A stretch of 64,000 nucleotides of DNA, taken from the NCBI RefSeq assembly GCF_001679045.1, contig NZ_LYCK01000011.1:83673-147672 (forward strand). The letters are read 5' to 3'. Of the stretch, positions 10,483-22,801 are shown piece by piece (position 1 is the first letter of the stretch; every line of letters starts with the position of its first letter). Source of the stretch: Haemophilus haemolyticus. Its GTDB lineage: Bacteria > Pseudomonadota > Gammaproteobacteria > Enterobacterales > Pasteurellaceae. Below the pieces are notes generated by a model. The model was not told the origin of the DNA, ran no database searches, and worked only from the letters and a program-made list of their open reading frames with translations. A program made the translations under genes and the position numbers.

Positions 10483-11688
10483 ATGTCAAAACTTGTTCTT
10501 ATCCTTAACTGTGGTAGTTCTTCACTAAAATTTGCAATTCTTGATCCTGCAACAGGTGAAGAAAAATTATCCGGCTTAGCGGAAGCATTTTTCTTACCAG
10601 AAGCGCGTATCAAATGGAAACTCAATGGTGAGAAAGGTAACGCAGATTTAGGCGCAGGCGCAGCGCATACTGAAGCGCTTAACTTTATTGCGTCTAATAT
10701 CATGACAGATGAGCTTAAAAACTCTATCGCGGCAATTGGTCACCGTATCGTACATGGTGGGGAAAAATACACCCAATCTGTTATCGTAACTGATGAAGTC
10801 GTTAAAGGTATTGAAGATGCTGCACAATTTGCACCACTTCACAATCCAGCGCACTTAATCGGTATTCGCGAAGCATTCAACGCATTCCCGCACTTAAAAG
10901 ATAAAAACGTGGTAGTTTTTGATACGGCATTCCACCAAACCATGCCTGAAGAAGCATTCCTTTATGCCCTTCCATACTCATTATATAAAGAACATGGCGT
11001 TCGTCGCTACGGTGCACACGGTACTAGCCACTACTTCGTTTCTCGTGAAGTCGCTGAATATGTAGGTAAACCTGCAGACCAAGTCAATACGATTATTTGT
11101 CACTTAGGTAATGGTGGTTCTGTTTCTGTTGTGCGTAACGGTAAATGTATCGATACATCAATGGGCTTAACTCCGTTAGAAGGTTTAGTCATGGGCACTC
11201 GTTGTGGTGATATCGACCCAGCAATCGTATTCTACCTATACAAAACTTTAGGTATGTCTATGGAACAAATCGAAGAGACTTTAGTGAAAAAATCTGGTCT
11301 TTTAGGTTTAACTGAAGTAACAAGCGACTGCCGTTATGCTGAAGATAATTACAATGATGCATCTAAACCAGAAGCAAAACGCGCTTTAGATGTATACAGC
11401 TATCGTTTAGCGAAATATATCGGTGCTTATATGGCTGTATTAGGTGATGATCACTTAGATGCGATTGCTTTCACAGGCGGTATTGGTGAAAACTCAGCAC
11501 ACGTTCGTGAATTAGCATTAAATCACTTGAAATTATTTGGTATTAAAGTAGATAACGAACGCAATCTAGCGGCACGTTTCGGTAAAGATGGCGTAATCAC
11601 CACTGATGATTCCGCATTTAAAGCGATTGTTCTTCCAACTAATGAAGAATTAGTTATTGCACAAGATACCGCTAAACTTTGTTTCTAA
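10483..11688 (+). CDS. ackA: Acetate kinase
   Basis: Converts acetyl phosphate and ADP to acetate and ATP. The ATG at 10483 ([19 protein letters not shown]) gives 401 residues, the family length, with AGGG upstream. An earlier in-frame start at 10393 would prepend non-family residues. The ASKHA-fold signatures are clear: NCGSSSLK at residues 9-16, the catalytic region [25 protein letters not shown] and GGIGENS. It pairs with pta downstream; a terminator lies between the two genes, so read-through or a separate pta promoter is implied. Confidence 0.97.
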   Translation: MSKLVLILNCGSSSLKFAILDPATGEEKLSGLAEAFFLPEARIKWKLNGEKGNADLGAGAAHTEALNFIASNIMTDELKNSIAAIGHRIVHGGEKYTQSVIVTDEVVKGIEDAAQFAPLHNPAHLIGIREAFNAFPHLKDKNVVVFDTAFHQTMPEEAFLYALPYSLYKEHGVRRYGAHGTSHYFVSREVAEYVGKPADQVNTIICHLGNGGSVSVVRNGKCIDTSMGLTPLEGLVMGTRCGDIDPAIVFYLYKTLGMSMEQIEETLVKKSGLLGLTEVTSDCRYAEDNYNDASKPEAKRALDVYSYRLAKYIGAYMAVLGDDHLDAIAFTGGIGENSAHVRELALNHLKLFGIKVDNERNLAARFGKDGVITTDDSAFKAIVLPTNEELVIAQDTAKLCF

Positions 11689-11699
11689 TTTAACAACAA

Positions 11700-11726
11700 G
11701 CTGCCGAATTTTTCGGCAGTTTTTAT
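11700..11726 (+). terminator. Terminator between ackA and pta
   Basis: CTGCCGAA (11701-11708) pairs with TTCGGCAG (11712-11719) around a 3-base loop, followed by a T-run. Confidence 0.85.
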
Positions 11727-11755
11727 TTATAACATATACACATTAAGGTTTAACT

Positions 11756-13891
11756 ATGTCTCGCACGATTATCCTTATCCCTGTAAGCACAGGCGTGGGT
11801 TTAACTAGCATTAGTCTGGGATTAATCCATTCTCTTGAACAAAAAGGCGCAAAAGTTGGTTTTATGAAACCAGTTTCTCAACCAAGCACAGGTGAAGATA
11901 AACTGGATCGCACAACCTCTATCATTCGCACCAGCACTAACCTTGAAACTTCTGAACCGTTTATGTTAAGCGTTGCGGAATCATTGATTGGGCAAAATCA
12001 GTCTGATGTATTGCTAGAAAAAGTTGTGGCAAATCACCAACAATTATCTAAAAATAACGATATCGTTGTGGTTGAAGGCTTAATTCCTACAAGAAAACAC
12101 GGTTACGCAAATAGCATCAACTATGAAATTGCACAAGCATTAGATGCTGAAATCGTATTGGTTGCAGCGCCTGCAACTGAGACCCCAACCGAATTAAAAG
12201 ATCGCGTAGAAGCAGCAGCCTCTCTATTTGGTGGTAAAAACAATCCAAATCTTTTAGGCGTGGTTGTAAACAAATTTAATGCACCCGTTGATGAATCTGG
12301 TCGTACACGCCCTGATCTTGCTGAAATCTTTGATTCATTCCAACACAGCCATGCTTGTGAAGCAGAAGTGAGCAAATTATTTGCAAATAGCTCAATCAAA
12401 TTATTAGCTTGCGTGCCTTGGTCTGCAGATTTAATCGCAACACGTGCTATCGATTTAGTGAAATACTTAGGCGCATCCATTATCACTGAAGGAGATATTA
12501 ACCGTCGTATCCGTGGTATCACTTTCTGCGCAAGAAGTTTACCAAATATGGTTGAGCATTTCCGTGCAGGCAGCTTATTAGTCGCTTCGGCAGATCGTCC
12601 AGATGTACTTGTGGCAGCCGCTCTCGCAGCGTCAAATGGTATTGAAATCGGCGGTCTTTTATTAACTGGCGGTTACAAAATTGATGCTCAAATCAATAAA
12701 CTTTGCCAACCAGCTTTTGAAAAAGCAAAATTGCCAATCTTCCGTATTGAAGGTAATACTTGGCAAACAGCATTAAATTTACAAAACTTCAATCTTGAAG
12801 TGCCTGTTGATGATAAAGAACGTATTGAAAACATCAAACAATACACAAGCCAGCACTTTAATTCTGACTTTATCAATAACTTAGTTGCGGATTCTACTCG
12901 TTTACGTCGTTTATCCCCACCAGCATTCCGTTTCCAATTGACTGAACTTGCTCGTGCTGCGAAAAAACGCATTGTGCTTCCTGAAGGTGATGAACCTCGT
13001 ACAATCAAAGCTGCCGTACTTTGTGCAGAACGTGGCATTGCAGAATGTGTGCTTTTAGCAGATCCAGCATCTGTTCAACGTGTAGCTGAAGCACAAGGTG
13101 TTAAATTAGGTAAAGGCATTACAATCATTAATCCTGCAGATGTTCGTGAAAACTATGTTGCTCGTTTAGTTGAATTACGTAAAGCTAAAGGTATGACTGA
13201 AACCGCGGCTCGTGAACAACTAGAAGACACTGTAGTACTTGGTACCATGATGTTAGAAGCAAATGAAGTGGATGGTTTAGTATCTGGTGCCGTTCACACA
13301 ACTGCAAACACCATTCGCCCACCAATGCAAATCATCAAAACTGCACCAGGTAGTTCGATTGTTTCTTCTATTTTCTTTATGTTATTACCAGATCAAGTGC
13401 TTGTTTATGGTGACTGTGCGGTAAACCCAGATCCAACAGCAGAACAACTTGCAGAAATCGCAATTCAATCTGCGGATTCTGCAAAAGCATTTGGTATTGA
13501 TCCAAAAGTCGCGATGATTTCTTACTCAACAGGTACATCTGGTAGCGGTGCTGATGTGGAAAAAGTGAAAGAAGCAACTCGTATTGCGAAAGAAAAACGC
13601 CCTGATTTATTAATCGATGGCCCATTACAATATGATGCGGCTGTGATGGAAGATGTGGCTCGCTCTAAAGCACCAAATTCACCAGTAGCAGGTAAAGCAA
13701 CGGTATTCGTATTCCCTGACTTGAACACCGGCAACACTACTTACAAAGCAGTACAACGTTCTGCAGATTTAGTGTCTATTGGTCCAATGCTTCAAGGTAT
13801 GCGCAAACCAGTCAATGACTTATCTCGTGGTGCCTTAGTTGATGATATTGTGTACACAATTGCCTTAACCGCAATTCAAGCGACACAATAG
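11756..13891 (+). CDS. pta: Phosphate acetyltransferase (long form)
   Basis: Converts acetyl-CoA and phosphate to acetyl phosphate, partner of AckA in acetate overflow and fermentation. At 711 residues it is the three-part long form: an N-terminal P-loop NTPase-like domain ([14 protein letters not shown] at residues 4-17), a central DRTGG domain, and the C-terminal PTA_PTB catalytic domain from about residue 385 ([20 protein letters not shown]). [18 protein letters not shown] phosphate/CoA-contacting residues are visible near 586. AAGGTTT precedes the ATG. Confidence 0.97.
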   Translation: MSRTIILIPVSTGVGLTSISLGLIHSLEQKGAKVGFMKPVSQPSTGEDKLDRTTSIIRTSTNLETSEPFMLSVAESLIGQNQSDVLLEKVVANHQQLSKNNDIVVVEGLIPTRKHGYANSINYEIAQALDAEIVLVAAPATETPTELKDRVEAAASLFGGKNNPNLLGVVVNKFNAPVDESGRTRPDLAEIFDSFQHSHACEAEVSKLFANSSIKLLACVPWSADLIATRAIDLVKYLGASIITEGDINRRIRGITFCARSLPNMVEHFRAGSLLVASADRPDVLVAAALAASNGIEIGGLLLTGGYKIDAQINKLCQPAFEKAKLPIFRIEGNTWQTALNLQNFNLEVPVDDKERIENIKQYTSQHFNSDFINNLVADSTRLRRLSPPAFRFQLTELARAAKKRIVLPEGDEPRTIKAAVLCAERGIAECVLLADPASVQRVAEAQGVKLGKGITIINPADVRENYVARLVELRKAKGMTETAAREQLEDTVVLGTMMLEANEVDGLVSGAVHTTANTIRPPMQIIKTAPGSSIVSSIFFMLLPDQVLVYGDCAVNPDPTAEQLAEIAIQSADSAKAFGIDPKVAMISYSTGTSGSGADVEKVKEATRIAKEKRPDLLIDGPLQYDAAVMEDVARSKAPNSPVAGKATVFVFPDLNTGNTTYKAVQRSADLVSIGPMLQGMRKPVNDLSRGALVDDIVYTIALTAIQATQ

Positions 13892-13911
13892 TTCAAGTAA
13901 AAACATAAAAG

Positions 13912-13957
13912 AAAATACCACACTTTGCCACTGGCAGTAGAAGTGCGGTATTTTTTT
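13912..13957. terminator. Terminator between pta and smrB (paired uptake sequences)
   Basis: AAAATACCaCACTT and AAGTGcGGTATTTT form a long stem with one mismatch, with an inner TGCCActgGCA-type pairing in the loop and a T-run on plus. The right arm is an exact uptake sequence and the left arm is degenerate. Confidence 0.75.
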
Positions 13958-13968
13958 ATAACGTTTTT

Positions 13969-14472
13969 TTACAAATCAACTAAAATCAAAATTGCGGCTT
14001 CACCGCCCCATTCTCTTGGCGCTTGATGTAATGCCCGTACTTTAGGATGTTGTACTAGCCAACGTGGAATTTGTTTTTTCAATGTAAAGGTACCATAGCC
14101 CGTCATGATACTGGCACAATCAACATGCTCATTTTCACAAGCCAGTAAAAGTGCGGCTAATTCTTGCTTAGCTTGTTCACGGGTTAAACCATGTAAATCT
14201 AAAAACAATTCTGGCGAAAAATCTCCACGACGAAGTTGTTTTAATAAATGGGAATCTTCCCCATCACGTAAATATTTCACAACACCATCATGCTCATTCA
14301 GTAACGGCTCATATTCATCAGAAAAATAGAACAATGTATCTTCTTTCGCTCGTAATTCTTTCAATTCTATTTTTTTCTGATCACGTTTCTGGCGGGGAGC
14401 AACAAAAGTATCTTGTTTAATCGGCCTAATGCCTTTGGTTTCCGCTCGGAATAAATCAAATTCGTCTTGCAT
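13969..14472 (-). CDS. smrB: Smr-domain endonuclease SmrB-like ribosome rescue factor
   Basis: In E. coli, SmrB cleaves mRNA at collided ribosomes to start rescue. This 167-residue protein has a charged N-terminal ribosome-binding type extension (QDEFDLFRAETKGIRPI) and a C-terminal Smr domain with the DLHGLT motif near residue 92. The second family motif, usually H-G-x-G, reads T-G-Y-G here (SIMTGYGTFTLKKQ), so one histidine is replaced. The HQAPREWGG segment matches the family. It is convergent with pta and divergent from prmB, the same neighbour as in enterics. Confidence 0.88.
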   Translation of the reverse strand: MQDEFDLFRAETKGIRPIKQDTFVAPRQKRDQKKIELKELRAKEDTLFYFSDEYEPLLNEHDGVVKYLRDGEDSHLLKQLRRGDFSPELFLDLHGLTREQAKQELAALLLACENEHVDCASIMTGYGTFTLKKQIPRWLVQHPKVRALHQAPREWGGEAAILILVDL

Positions 14473-14601
14473 TTTTTCTCATTAATTTCAAATTTTGCGT
14501 ATCATATCATAGTTCTACATTCTCATCTGTGGTATAACTACGCCAAATTTTCACACCGAATTTTATGCTAACTTTTCTGCTCACTTTTATGGAGAAATGC
14601 G

Positions 14602-15546
14602 ATGGAAACCTCACATAACCAAGAATTAGTTGCAACTATCTTGGAAGATAATGTTGCAAACGAACTACAAACCATCCAAGATTTTCTGCGTTGGACGTAT
14701 AGCATTCTCAATCGCTCTGATATTTACTTCGGGCAAGGGCACGATAATCCTTGGGATGAAAGTCTGCAACTCATTTTAAGTGGCTTACATTTACCTATTG
14801 ATTTACCTACCGAATTATTTAATAGTCGATTAACCCAATCTGAAAAAGAAACCTTAGTTCAACTTGTATTAACCCGAATCGAACAACGCGTACCGGTGGC
14901 ATATTTAACAAATAGTGCTTGGTTCTGCGGTCACGAATTTTATGTAGATGAACGAACCATTATTCCACGCTCCCCAATTAGTGCATTAATTCAAGATCGC
15001 TTTGAAGATTTAATTTCACAAGAGCCGAATCATATTCTCGATCTATGCACAGGCAGTGGCTGTATTGCCATTGCTTGTGCTTATGCTTTCCCGAATGCAG
15101 AAGTAGATGCTGTCGATTTATCGGTTGATGCACTTAATGTCGCGGAGATCAATATTTCACGTCATCAATTAGAGCATCGCGTATTCCCGATTCAATCAAA
15201 CTTATTTGAAAATATTTTGGGACAAAAATACGATCTTATCGTGACCAATCCACCTTATGTGGACGAAGAAGATCTCGCCGATATGCCGGAAGAATTCCAT
15301 TTTGAACCAGAGTTAGCCTTAGGTTCTGGCCATGATGGCTTAAATATTACCAAACAAATTTTGAAACAAGCGCCAGATTACTTAACCGAAAATGGCGTGT
15401 TGGTGTGTGAAGTGGGCAATAGCATGATGAGCTTAATTGAGCAATATCCAGATGTACCATTTGAATGGGTAGAACTTAAGAATGGCGGATTAGGCGTATT
15501 TGCTATTCAGCGTAAAGATTTAGTGAAATATCACGATCTTTTTTAA
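14602..15546 (+). CDS. prmB: Ribosomal protein uL3 N5-glutamine methyltransferase PrmB
   Basis: Methylates a glutamine of ribosomal protein L3 with S-adenosylmethionine. The 314-residue protein has an N-terminal helical domain, then a Rossmann methyltransferase fold with the SAM motif DLCTGSGCIAI at residues 147-157 and the catalytic NPPY at 216-219 that defines glutamine/adenine N-methyltransferases. GGAGAAATGCG leads into the ATG at 14602. It is divergent from smrB. In enterics prmB heads an aroC-mepA-yfcA group; here those genes lie at 35.6-38.5 kb instead. Confidence 0.93.
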   Translation: METSHNQELVATILEDNVANELQTIQDFLRWTYSILNRSDIYFGQGHDNPWDESLQLILSGLHLPIDLPTELFNSRLTQSEKETLVQLVLTRIEQRVPVAYLTNSAWFCGHEFYVDERTIIPRSPISALIQDRFEDLISQEPNHILDLCTGSGCIAIACAYAFPNAEVDAVDLSVDALNVAEINISRHQLEHRVFPIQSNLFENILGQKYDLIVTNPPYVDEEDLADMPEEFHFEPELALGSGHDGLNITKQILKQAPDYLTENGVLVCEVGNSMMSLIEQYPDVPFEWVELKNGGLGVFAIQRKDLVKYHDLF

Positions 15547-15552
15547 TCTTTC

Positions 15553-15591
15553 AAGTGCGGTAAAATTTTAATATCAATTTTAACCGCACTT
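15553..15591 (+). terminator. Paired uptake-sequence hairpin after prmB
   Basis: An inverted pair of exact uptake sequences (AAGTGCGGT at 15553, ACCGCACTT ending 15591) with AT-rich inner pairing forms a hairpin 7 bases after the prmB stop. Confidence 0.65.
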
Positions 15592-15603
15592 ATAAAACTC
15601 ATG

Positions 15604-15636
15604 GCGCGCGTTATTCAACGCGTGCTTTTCTTTTTT
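15604..15636 (+). terminator. Strong terminator before the MFS gene
   Basis: GCGCGCGTT (15604-15612) pairs with AACGCGTGC (15617-15625; one G-U) around a 4-base loop and is followed by TTTTCTTTTTT. It lies only 13 bases before the next start codon, so the MFS gene would need read-through or a promoter within the hairpin region. Confidence 0.75.
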
Positions 15637-15649
15637 ATCATTTGACTCT

Positions 15650-16714
15650 ATGAATTTACAAAAACTTTTACTTACTCGGCGTTTCTTTTCCACCCTTGCA
15701 TTTTTTTCTGTGCAAACGGTATTTCTGATTTATCTACAAAGTAAAGGATTAAGCAACAGCGAAATTGCCTTTTCCTTATCACTACTCTTTTTCTCAAACC
15801 AAGCCCTTTCCATTCTTGCTGGTATTTGGGGCGATCGTTATGGTTTAGCCAAAATGATGTTGCTCGGCTGTTTTTTAGATGTGATAGCTTATATTTTCTT
15901 TCTCGCAGCAGATAATTATTTATTGCTTCTTATTGCGACCACTTGTTTTGGTTTAGGTAGTTGCTTATTTGGAACCAACGCCAAAGCCTGCTTACTTGTG
16001 CTGGCTGGGGATGAATACAAAGAAAAAACGCGCTTGCAAGGGAAATACCTAAAAGTGACCTCCATGTCATCCATGTTTGCGCCGCTTTTAGTCATCCCAT
16101 TTATTAAATACGAACATATCGACTTGCTCATTTGGGTCTGCTTTTCAATAGAAGCCGTATTATTCGCCTTAATGGTGAAGCCTTTCTATCAAATTCAAAC
16201 CTTACAAACGTTGGTAAAATTTCGCTTTACACAAATCAAAGAAATTATTACAAAAGAATTTCTAATAGTACATTTAATGCTATTTTTACCTCTTGCCATT
16301 GCGAGCTCTTTCTTTGTCATTTTCCCATTTTTATTTAACAATAAACTTGGCATGCCTGAACATTCGCCGATAGCATTATTTGGCAACGGCTTACTCACCG
16401 TGCTATTACAAAGCTATTTTTCCCGAAAAATTAATTTAACGATCAAACAAGCAGCATGGGTTGCGCCTCTGTTGGCTATTGGAATTATCGTGCCTTGGTT
16501 TATCACCTTACATTATCTTTCCGTATTTTCAGCCTATGCCTATCTCGTCATTTTTACCGTCATTGAAGTATATGCCCTCACAGCGATGGCAAACTTATTA
16601 GTAAAATTTGATAATGGCACTAATCGTGGCTTTATTTTTGGCGCATCAAGATTATTACTTTCTATCGCAACAGTCGGTGTGATGAACCTTGTTCCAGTTC
16701 TATTTTTAGTATAA
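15650..16714 (+). CDS. Major facilitator superfamily transporter, substrate unknown
   Basis: A 354-residue integral membrane protein with about ten to eleven hydrophobic segments. The A-motif-like loop GIWGDRYGLAKMM (about residues 58-70) between helices 2 and 3 marks the major facilitator superfamily. It is shorter than the usual 390-420 residues. No substrate can be inferred from sequence or neighbours; efflux is a common role for small MFS proteins of this type. No strong Shine-Dalgarno sequence is visible, and a terminator precedes it closely, so expression may be low or conditional. Confidence 0.82.
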   Translation: MNLQKLLLTRRFFSTLAFFSVQTVFLIYLQSKGLSNSEIAFSLSLLFFSNQALSILAGIWGDRYGLAKMMLLGCFLDVIAYIFFLAADNYLLLLIATTCFGLGSCLFGTNAKACLLVLAGDEYKEKTRLQGKYLKVTSMSSMFAPLLVIPFIKYEHIDLLIWVCFSIEAVLFALMVKPFYQIQTLQTLVKFRFTQIKEIITKEFLIVHLMLFLPLAIASSFFVIFPFLFNNKLGMPEHSPIALFGNGLLTVLLQSYFSRKINLTIKQAAWVAPLLAIGIIVPWFITLHYLSVFSAYAYLVIFTVIEVYALTAMANLLVKFDNGTNRGFIFGASRLLLSIATVGVMNLVPVLFLV

Positions 16715-16716
16715 AA

Positions 16717-16755
16717 AAGTGCGGTTGAAATTCTTATTAAATTCCAACCGCACTT
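16717..16755. terminator. Paired uptake-sequence terminator between MFS gene and cysB
   Basis: AAGTGCGGTTG and CAACCGCACTT form a near-perfect 15-bp stem (one mismatch). A-rich sequence on the left gives a T-run for the minus-strand cysB transcript. Confidence 0.8.
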
Positions 16756-16773
16756 CACACCATATAAATAAAA

Positions 16774-18830
<2,057 letters not shown>

Positions 18831-18877
18831 TGTTTTCCTTAAATAATGGAAAGGTCGCTTTCACAAGCGTCTATAAG

Positions 18878-19501
18878 TTAAATAAAAGGATCGGTGCTTC
18901 CACTTCCTTCGCGCAAAATCACTGGTGATTCTTCCGTTAAATCCACCACTGTTGTAGGCTCTTGCCCTAAATATCCACCATGAATAATTAAATCGACTTG
19001 GTGTTCCAAACGATCTCGAATTTCCTCAGGATCAGATTGCGTAGTATGTTCTTCACCTGGCAACATTAACGAACAAGATAAAATCGGCTCGCCTAAGGCT
19101 GAAAGTAAATCTAAAGCGATCTTATTATCTGGTACGCGTAAACCTATAGTTTTACGTTTTGATGTCATTAAACGGCGCGGTAATTCTTTCGTTGCAGTAA
19201 GAATAAAAGTATAACGCCCTGGCGTATTATTTTTAATCAAACGATACGCAGTATTGCTCACCGTTGCGTAAGTTGAAATCTCCGATAAATCACTACACAC
19301 CAACGTAAAATTATGTCCTTCAGGCAATTTACGAATTGCTACAATGCGATCCATTGCATGTTTATCGCCCATCATACAGCCTAAGGCATATCCAGAATCC
19401 GTCGGATACACAATCACACCGCCTTTTTGTAAAATCTCTACAGCTTGATTAATCAAGCGCGCTTGTGGATTTTCAGGGTGGATGTAAAAAAATTGGCTCA
19501 T
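18878..19501 (-). CDS. yciO: Sua5/YciO/YrdC-family protein YciO
   Basis: A 207-residue protein of the Sua5/YciO/YrdC fold, related to the enzyme that makes threonylcarbamoyl-AMP for tRNA modification. YciO itself is a paralogue whose role is less certain. The family features are IVYPTDSGYALG near residue 31, the KRKTIGLRVPDN segment and SCSLMLPGEE near residue 143. AAGGAAG precedes the ATG. rluB lies 47 bases downstream on the same strand, the pairing also found in enterics. Confidence 0.88.
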   Translation of the reverse strand: MSQFFYIHPENPQARLINQAVEILQKGGVIVYPTDSGYALGCMMGDKHAMDRIVAIRKLPEGHNFTLVCSDLSEISTYATVSNTAYRLIKNNTPGRYTFILTATKELPRRLMTSKRKTIGLRVPDNKIALDLLSALGEPILSCSLMLPGEEHTTQSDPEEIRDRLEHQVDLIIHGGYLGQEPTTVVDLTEESPVILREGSGSTDPFI

Positions 19502-19567
19502 GTGTTTCTTCCTTAAAAAGTGTGCGCTGATTATAGCAGTTTTGCGCTCACTTTATAATGGCGAGCA

Positions 19568-19604
19568 CATAAAAATAAAGGCGTAGAGAGTCAATCTACG
19601 CCTT
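19568..19604 (-). terminator. Terminator of the sucCD operon
   Basis: AAGGCGTAGA (19578-19587) pairs perfectly with TCTACGCCTT (19595-19604) around a 7-base loop. On the minus strand it is followed by TATTTTTATG. Confidence 0.85.
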
Positions 19605-19635
19605 ATCAAACTAAAGTGCGGTTAATTTTCTGAAA

Positions 19636-20505
19636 TTATTTTAATACCTTTCTCAAGGCTGCACCAATTTCAGCGAGGCTTTTTACACAGGTCACACCTG
19701 CGGCCTCAAGCGCTGCAATTTTTTCTGCGGCAGTGCCTTTTCCCCCACTAATAATGGCCCCAGCATGTCCCATCCGTTTGCCTTTTGGCGCAGTGATACC
19801 CGCAATATAGGCTACCACTGGTTTAGTAACGTTATCTTTTATGAAGGTTGCCGCTTCTTCCTCTGCAGAACCGCCGATCTCGCCAATCATCACAATGGCT
19901 TCTGTTTCGGCATCTTGTTGAAATCTTTCAAGAATATCAATAAAACTAGAGCCGGGAATAGGATCTCCTCCGATACCCACACAAGTCGATTGTCCAAAGC
20001 CTTCATCTGTAGTTTGTTTTACCGCTTCATACGTTAAAGTACCAGAACGAGAAACAATCCCCACTTTGCCTTTTTTATGTATGTGTCCTGGCATGATGCC
20101 GATTTTACATTCATCAGGCGTAATCACACCTGGGCAATTTGGTCCAATCATCACAACGCCTGTTTCATTTAATTTTTGTTTCACCTTAAGCATATCCAAT
20201 GTAGGGATGCCCTCAGTAATGCAGACAATTAACTGAATCCCTGCATCAATGGCTTCAATTATGGCATCTTTACAAAATGGTGCTGGTACATAAATGACGG
20301 TCGCTGTTGCTCCCGTATTTTCGACAGCTTCACGAACTGTATTAAATACAGGCAAACCAAGATGAGTACTTCCACCTTTATTTGGTGATACACCACCGAC
20401 TAATTGCGTTCCGTAGGCTAATGCTTGTTCAGAATGAAAAGTCCCTTGTCCACCAGTAAAACCTTGGCAAATCACTTTGGTATTTTTATCAATTAAAATC
20501 GCCAT
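19636..20505 (-). CDS. sucD: Succinyl-CoA synthetase alpha subunit
   Basis: Alpha subunit of the TCA-cycle ligase that interconverts succinyl-CoA and succinate with nucleotide triphosphate formation. The 289-residue protein has the N-terminal CoA-binding Rossmann domain ([17 protein letters not shown]) and the phosphohistidine loop [14 protein letters not shown] near residue 246. Its ATG overlaps the sucC stop by one base, which indicates translational coupling. GGAG lies upstream inside sucC. Confidence 0.97.
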   Translation of the reverse strand: MAILIDKNTKVICQGFTGGQGTFHSEQALAYGTQLVGGVSPNKGGSTHLGLPVFNTVREAVENTGATATVIYVPAPFCKDAIIEAIDAGIQLIVCITEGIPTLDMLKVKQKLNETGVVMIGPNCPGVITPDECKIGIMPGHIHKKGKVGIVSRSGTLTYEAVKQTTDEGFGQSTCVGIGGDPIPGSSFIDILERFQQDAETEAIVMIGEIGGSAEEEAATFIKDNVTKPVVAYIAGITAPKGKRMGHAGAIISGGKGTAAEKIAALEAAGVTCVKSLAEIGAALRKVLK

Positions 20506-21674
20506 TAGTGTTCTCCTTTTGCTGCATTCACGGCTAATTCTGCGGCTTGTTGTAAACTGTGTGCGGTAAGAATATTAACATCGCTTTCCGCTAAAATTTG
20601 GCGACCGATTTCAGCATTCGTTCCTTCTAATCGCACAACCACAGGCACTCTCACGCCCACTTCATTTACTGCAGCAATCACGCCTTCAGCAATCAAATCA
20701 CAACGAACAATGCCACCAAAAATATTCACTAAAATCACCTTCACTGAAGGATCGGTTAAAATGATTTTGAACGCTTCAGCAACCCGTTCTTTCGTTGCAC
20801 CACCACCCACATCAAGAAAATTCGCAGGCTTCCCACCATAGAGTTTCACAATATCCATGGTGCCCATTGCAAGCCCAGCCCCATTTACCATACAACCAAT
20901 GTCACCCTCTAAAGCCACATAGTTTAACTGGAATTTTTCAGCTTCTGCTTCACGAGCATCATTTTGAGTTAAATCTTGCAGTGCCAATAAATCTTTATGG
21001 CGAAATAAAGCGTTATCATCAACAGATATTTTGGCATCGAGACAAACCAAATTGCCTTGTTTAGTCAGAACAAGCGGATTGACTTCCACTAAAGATAAAT
21101 CTTTTTCTAAAAACAAACGAGATAAGCCCATAAAGATATCGGTAAACTGTTTGTTTTGCGCACCACTTAACCCTAATTTAAACGCCAATTCACGGCCTTG
21201 ATAAGGCAATCCTCCAAATAAAGGATCAATGGTGATTTTGTGGAGTAAGTGCGGTGAATTTTGCGCGACTTCTTCAATATTCATTCCCCCAGCAGGAGAA
21301 GCAATAAACATAACTTTTTGAGAGGCGCGATCAACAACCGCACTTAAGTAAAATTCTTTATCAATATCGCAAGTTTCTTCAAAATAAATCTGGTTTACTG
21401 GCTGACCCAATTTATCCGTTTGAAAAGTGACTAAACGTTGTCCTAGCCATTTTTCTGCAAAAGATCTTGCTTCCTCTACATCGTGCACTAATTTAACGCC
21501 ACCCGCTTTACCACGCCCACCCGCATGAACTTGGCATTTCGCCGCCCACTTATCGCCTGAAAGTTGAGCCAGTACCAAATCTACTTCATCAACAGATTGA
21601 CAGACCGCCCCATTTTTTACGGGTAATCCATAATGCTCAAATAGTTGTTTTGCTTGGTATTCGTGTAAATTCAT
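20505..21674 (-). CDS. sucC: Succinyl-CoA synthetase beta subunit
   Basis: Beta subunit with the ATP-grasp nucleotide site. At 389 residues it matches the family (388). N-terminal [19 protein letters not shown], the ATP-grasp segment [19 protein letters not shown] and the C-terminal [14 protein letters not shown] loop are clear. AAAGGA precedes the ATG. The 2-oxoglutarate dehydrogenase genes that precede sucCD in E. coli are not next to it here; rlmM is upstream instead, 35 bases away on the same strand. Confidence 0.97.
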   Translation of the reverse strand: MNLHEYQAKQLFEHYGLPVKNGAVCQSVDEVDLVLAQLSGDKWAAKCQVHAGGRGKAGGVKLVHDVEEARSFAEKWLGQRLVTFQTDKLGQPVNQIYFEETCDIDKEFYLSAVVDRASQKVMFIASPAGGMNIEEVAQNSPHLLHKITIDPLFGGLPYQGRELAFKLGLSGAQNKQFTDIFMGLSRLFLEKDLSLVEVNPLVLTKQGNLVCLDAKISVDDNALFRHKDLLALQDLTQNDAREAEAEKFQLNYVALEGDIGCMVNGAGLAMGTMDIVKLYGGKPANFLDVGGGATKERVAEAFKIILTDPSVKVILVNIFGGIVRCDLIAEGVIAAVNEVGVRVPVVVRLEGTNAEIGRQILAESDVNILTAHSLQQAAELAVNAAKGEH

Positions 21675-21709
21675 TCGCGACGTCCTTTTTGGTTATGAAA
21701 ACAATTCAC

Positions 21710-22801
21710 TCAAGATTTTAATGCTATATGTACCGTGATTTCTTCACGATCGTGATATAAATGTTTAGCTTGAATATCAAAATTCAAATTCTGCTCCGCC
21801 AACATAACAGCTAAGTTTTCTAAACATAATATCACTTCTTGATAACGTTTTTTCATGGGTAATTTTAAATTGAAGATCGTTTCTCGGCACCAACCATTCA
21901 ACAACCATTTGCCAATCAATAACGAAATACGACTTGGTTGTTCCACCATATCACAGACTAACCAATCCACTTTTTTCCTTTTGGGAGGCTGAAATTTAAA
22001 TCCATCTTCCGCGCAATGTTCAATGCGCCCCGTATCATGCAAACTCGCCGCCATTTTTCCGTGATCAACTGCATAAACAAATAAACCGCGTTTGACTAAT
22101 TGATACGTCCAACCGCCAGGGCAAGCCCCTAAATCAACGCCAATCATATTTTCATTTAAACGTTTATTCTCTTCTTTACGCGGAATAAAAGTCAAAATAG
22201 CCTCTTCTAGTTTTAACGTAGATCGACTTGGCGCATCTGCCGGAAATTTTAAACGAGGGATTCCCATAAAATGGGGGGAATGATTATCCACATAAGAATA
22301 TCCCACATAGCAGCAATTCGGTTTTACAAAAAAACAATGTAAAAATTGACCGCACTTTTGAGTCACTTTTGCCGAAAGCCAGCCTTGTTTTTTCAATGCC
22401 TGACGTAAAGGCACGGTAAATTTACGACAAAAAGTGGAAAGCTCCTTCGCTTCATTTGTATCTGCAGTTTCTACAAAAAGCTCGCTAGATTGAGCAAAAT
22501 TAATTTGTTGTGATAATTCTTCAAACGCCGCCACGATGGGACTAATACGATCAGCGGGATCTAAATCCTTTAATAAATCAGAAATAACTACCATCTGACG
22601 AGCAAAAATCAAACGGTTAAAAGGAATGTCTCGGGCAAGGCGATCTGCCTCATCAGGTTGATAACATTCAAAAATGACATATCCCGAATTATCTTGTACT
22701 CGTGCAAAACCAAATACACCTAAATTACTTGCTTGATCGGTGATCTCTGCGGCGACTTCTTTCTCAAAACCAGGGCGACAATATAATGCGAGTTTATTCA
22801 T
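21710..22801 (-). CDS. rlmM: 23S rRNA 2'-O-ribose C2498 methyltransferase RlmM
   Basis: SAM-dependent methyltransferase acting on 23S rRNA C2498 (E. coli numbering). The ATG at 22801 ([16 protein letters not shown]) gives 363 residues, the family length (366), and GAAG lies upstream; a longer reading to 22861 would run inside gcvA. An N-terminal THUMP-like region precedes the RrmJ-like domain with [15 protein letters not shown] near residue 220. The catalytic-type K-D-K-E residues are spread through the second half. Its start overlaps the last 8 bases of gcvA. The E. coli gcvA-rlmM order is the same. Confidence 0.93.
   Translation of the reverse strand: MNKLALYCRPGFEKEVAAEITDQASNLGVFGFARVQDNSGYVIFECYQPDEADRLARDIPFNRLIFARQMVVISDLLKDLDPADRISPIVAAFEELSQQINFAQSSELFVETADTNEAKELSTFCRKFTVPLRQALKKQGWLSAKVTQKCGQFLHCFFVKPNCCYVGYSYVDNHSPHFMGIPRLKFPADAPSRSTLKLEEAILTFIPRKEENKRLNENMIGVDLGACPGGWTYQLVKRGLFVYAVDHGKMAASLHDTGRIEHCAEDGFKFQPPKRKKVDWLVCDMVEQPSRISLLIGKWLLNGWCRETIFNLKLPMKKRYQEVILCLENLAVMLAEQNLNFDIQAKHLYHDREEITVHIALKS

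Noticed and set aside
13377..13625. Minus-strand frame of 82 codons inside pta
   Set aside because: Shadow of a conserved gene; low complexity and no ribosome site.
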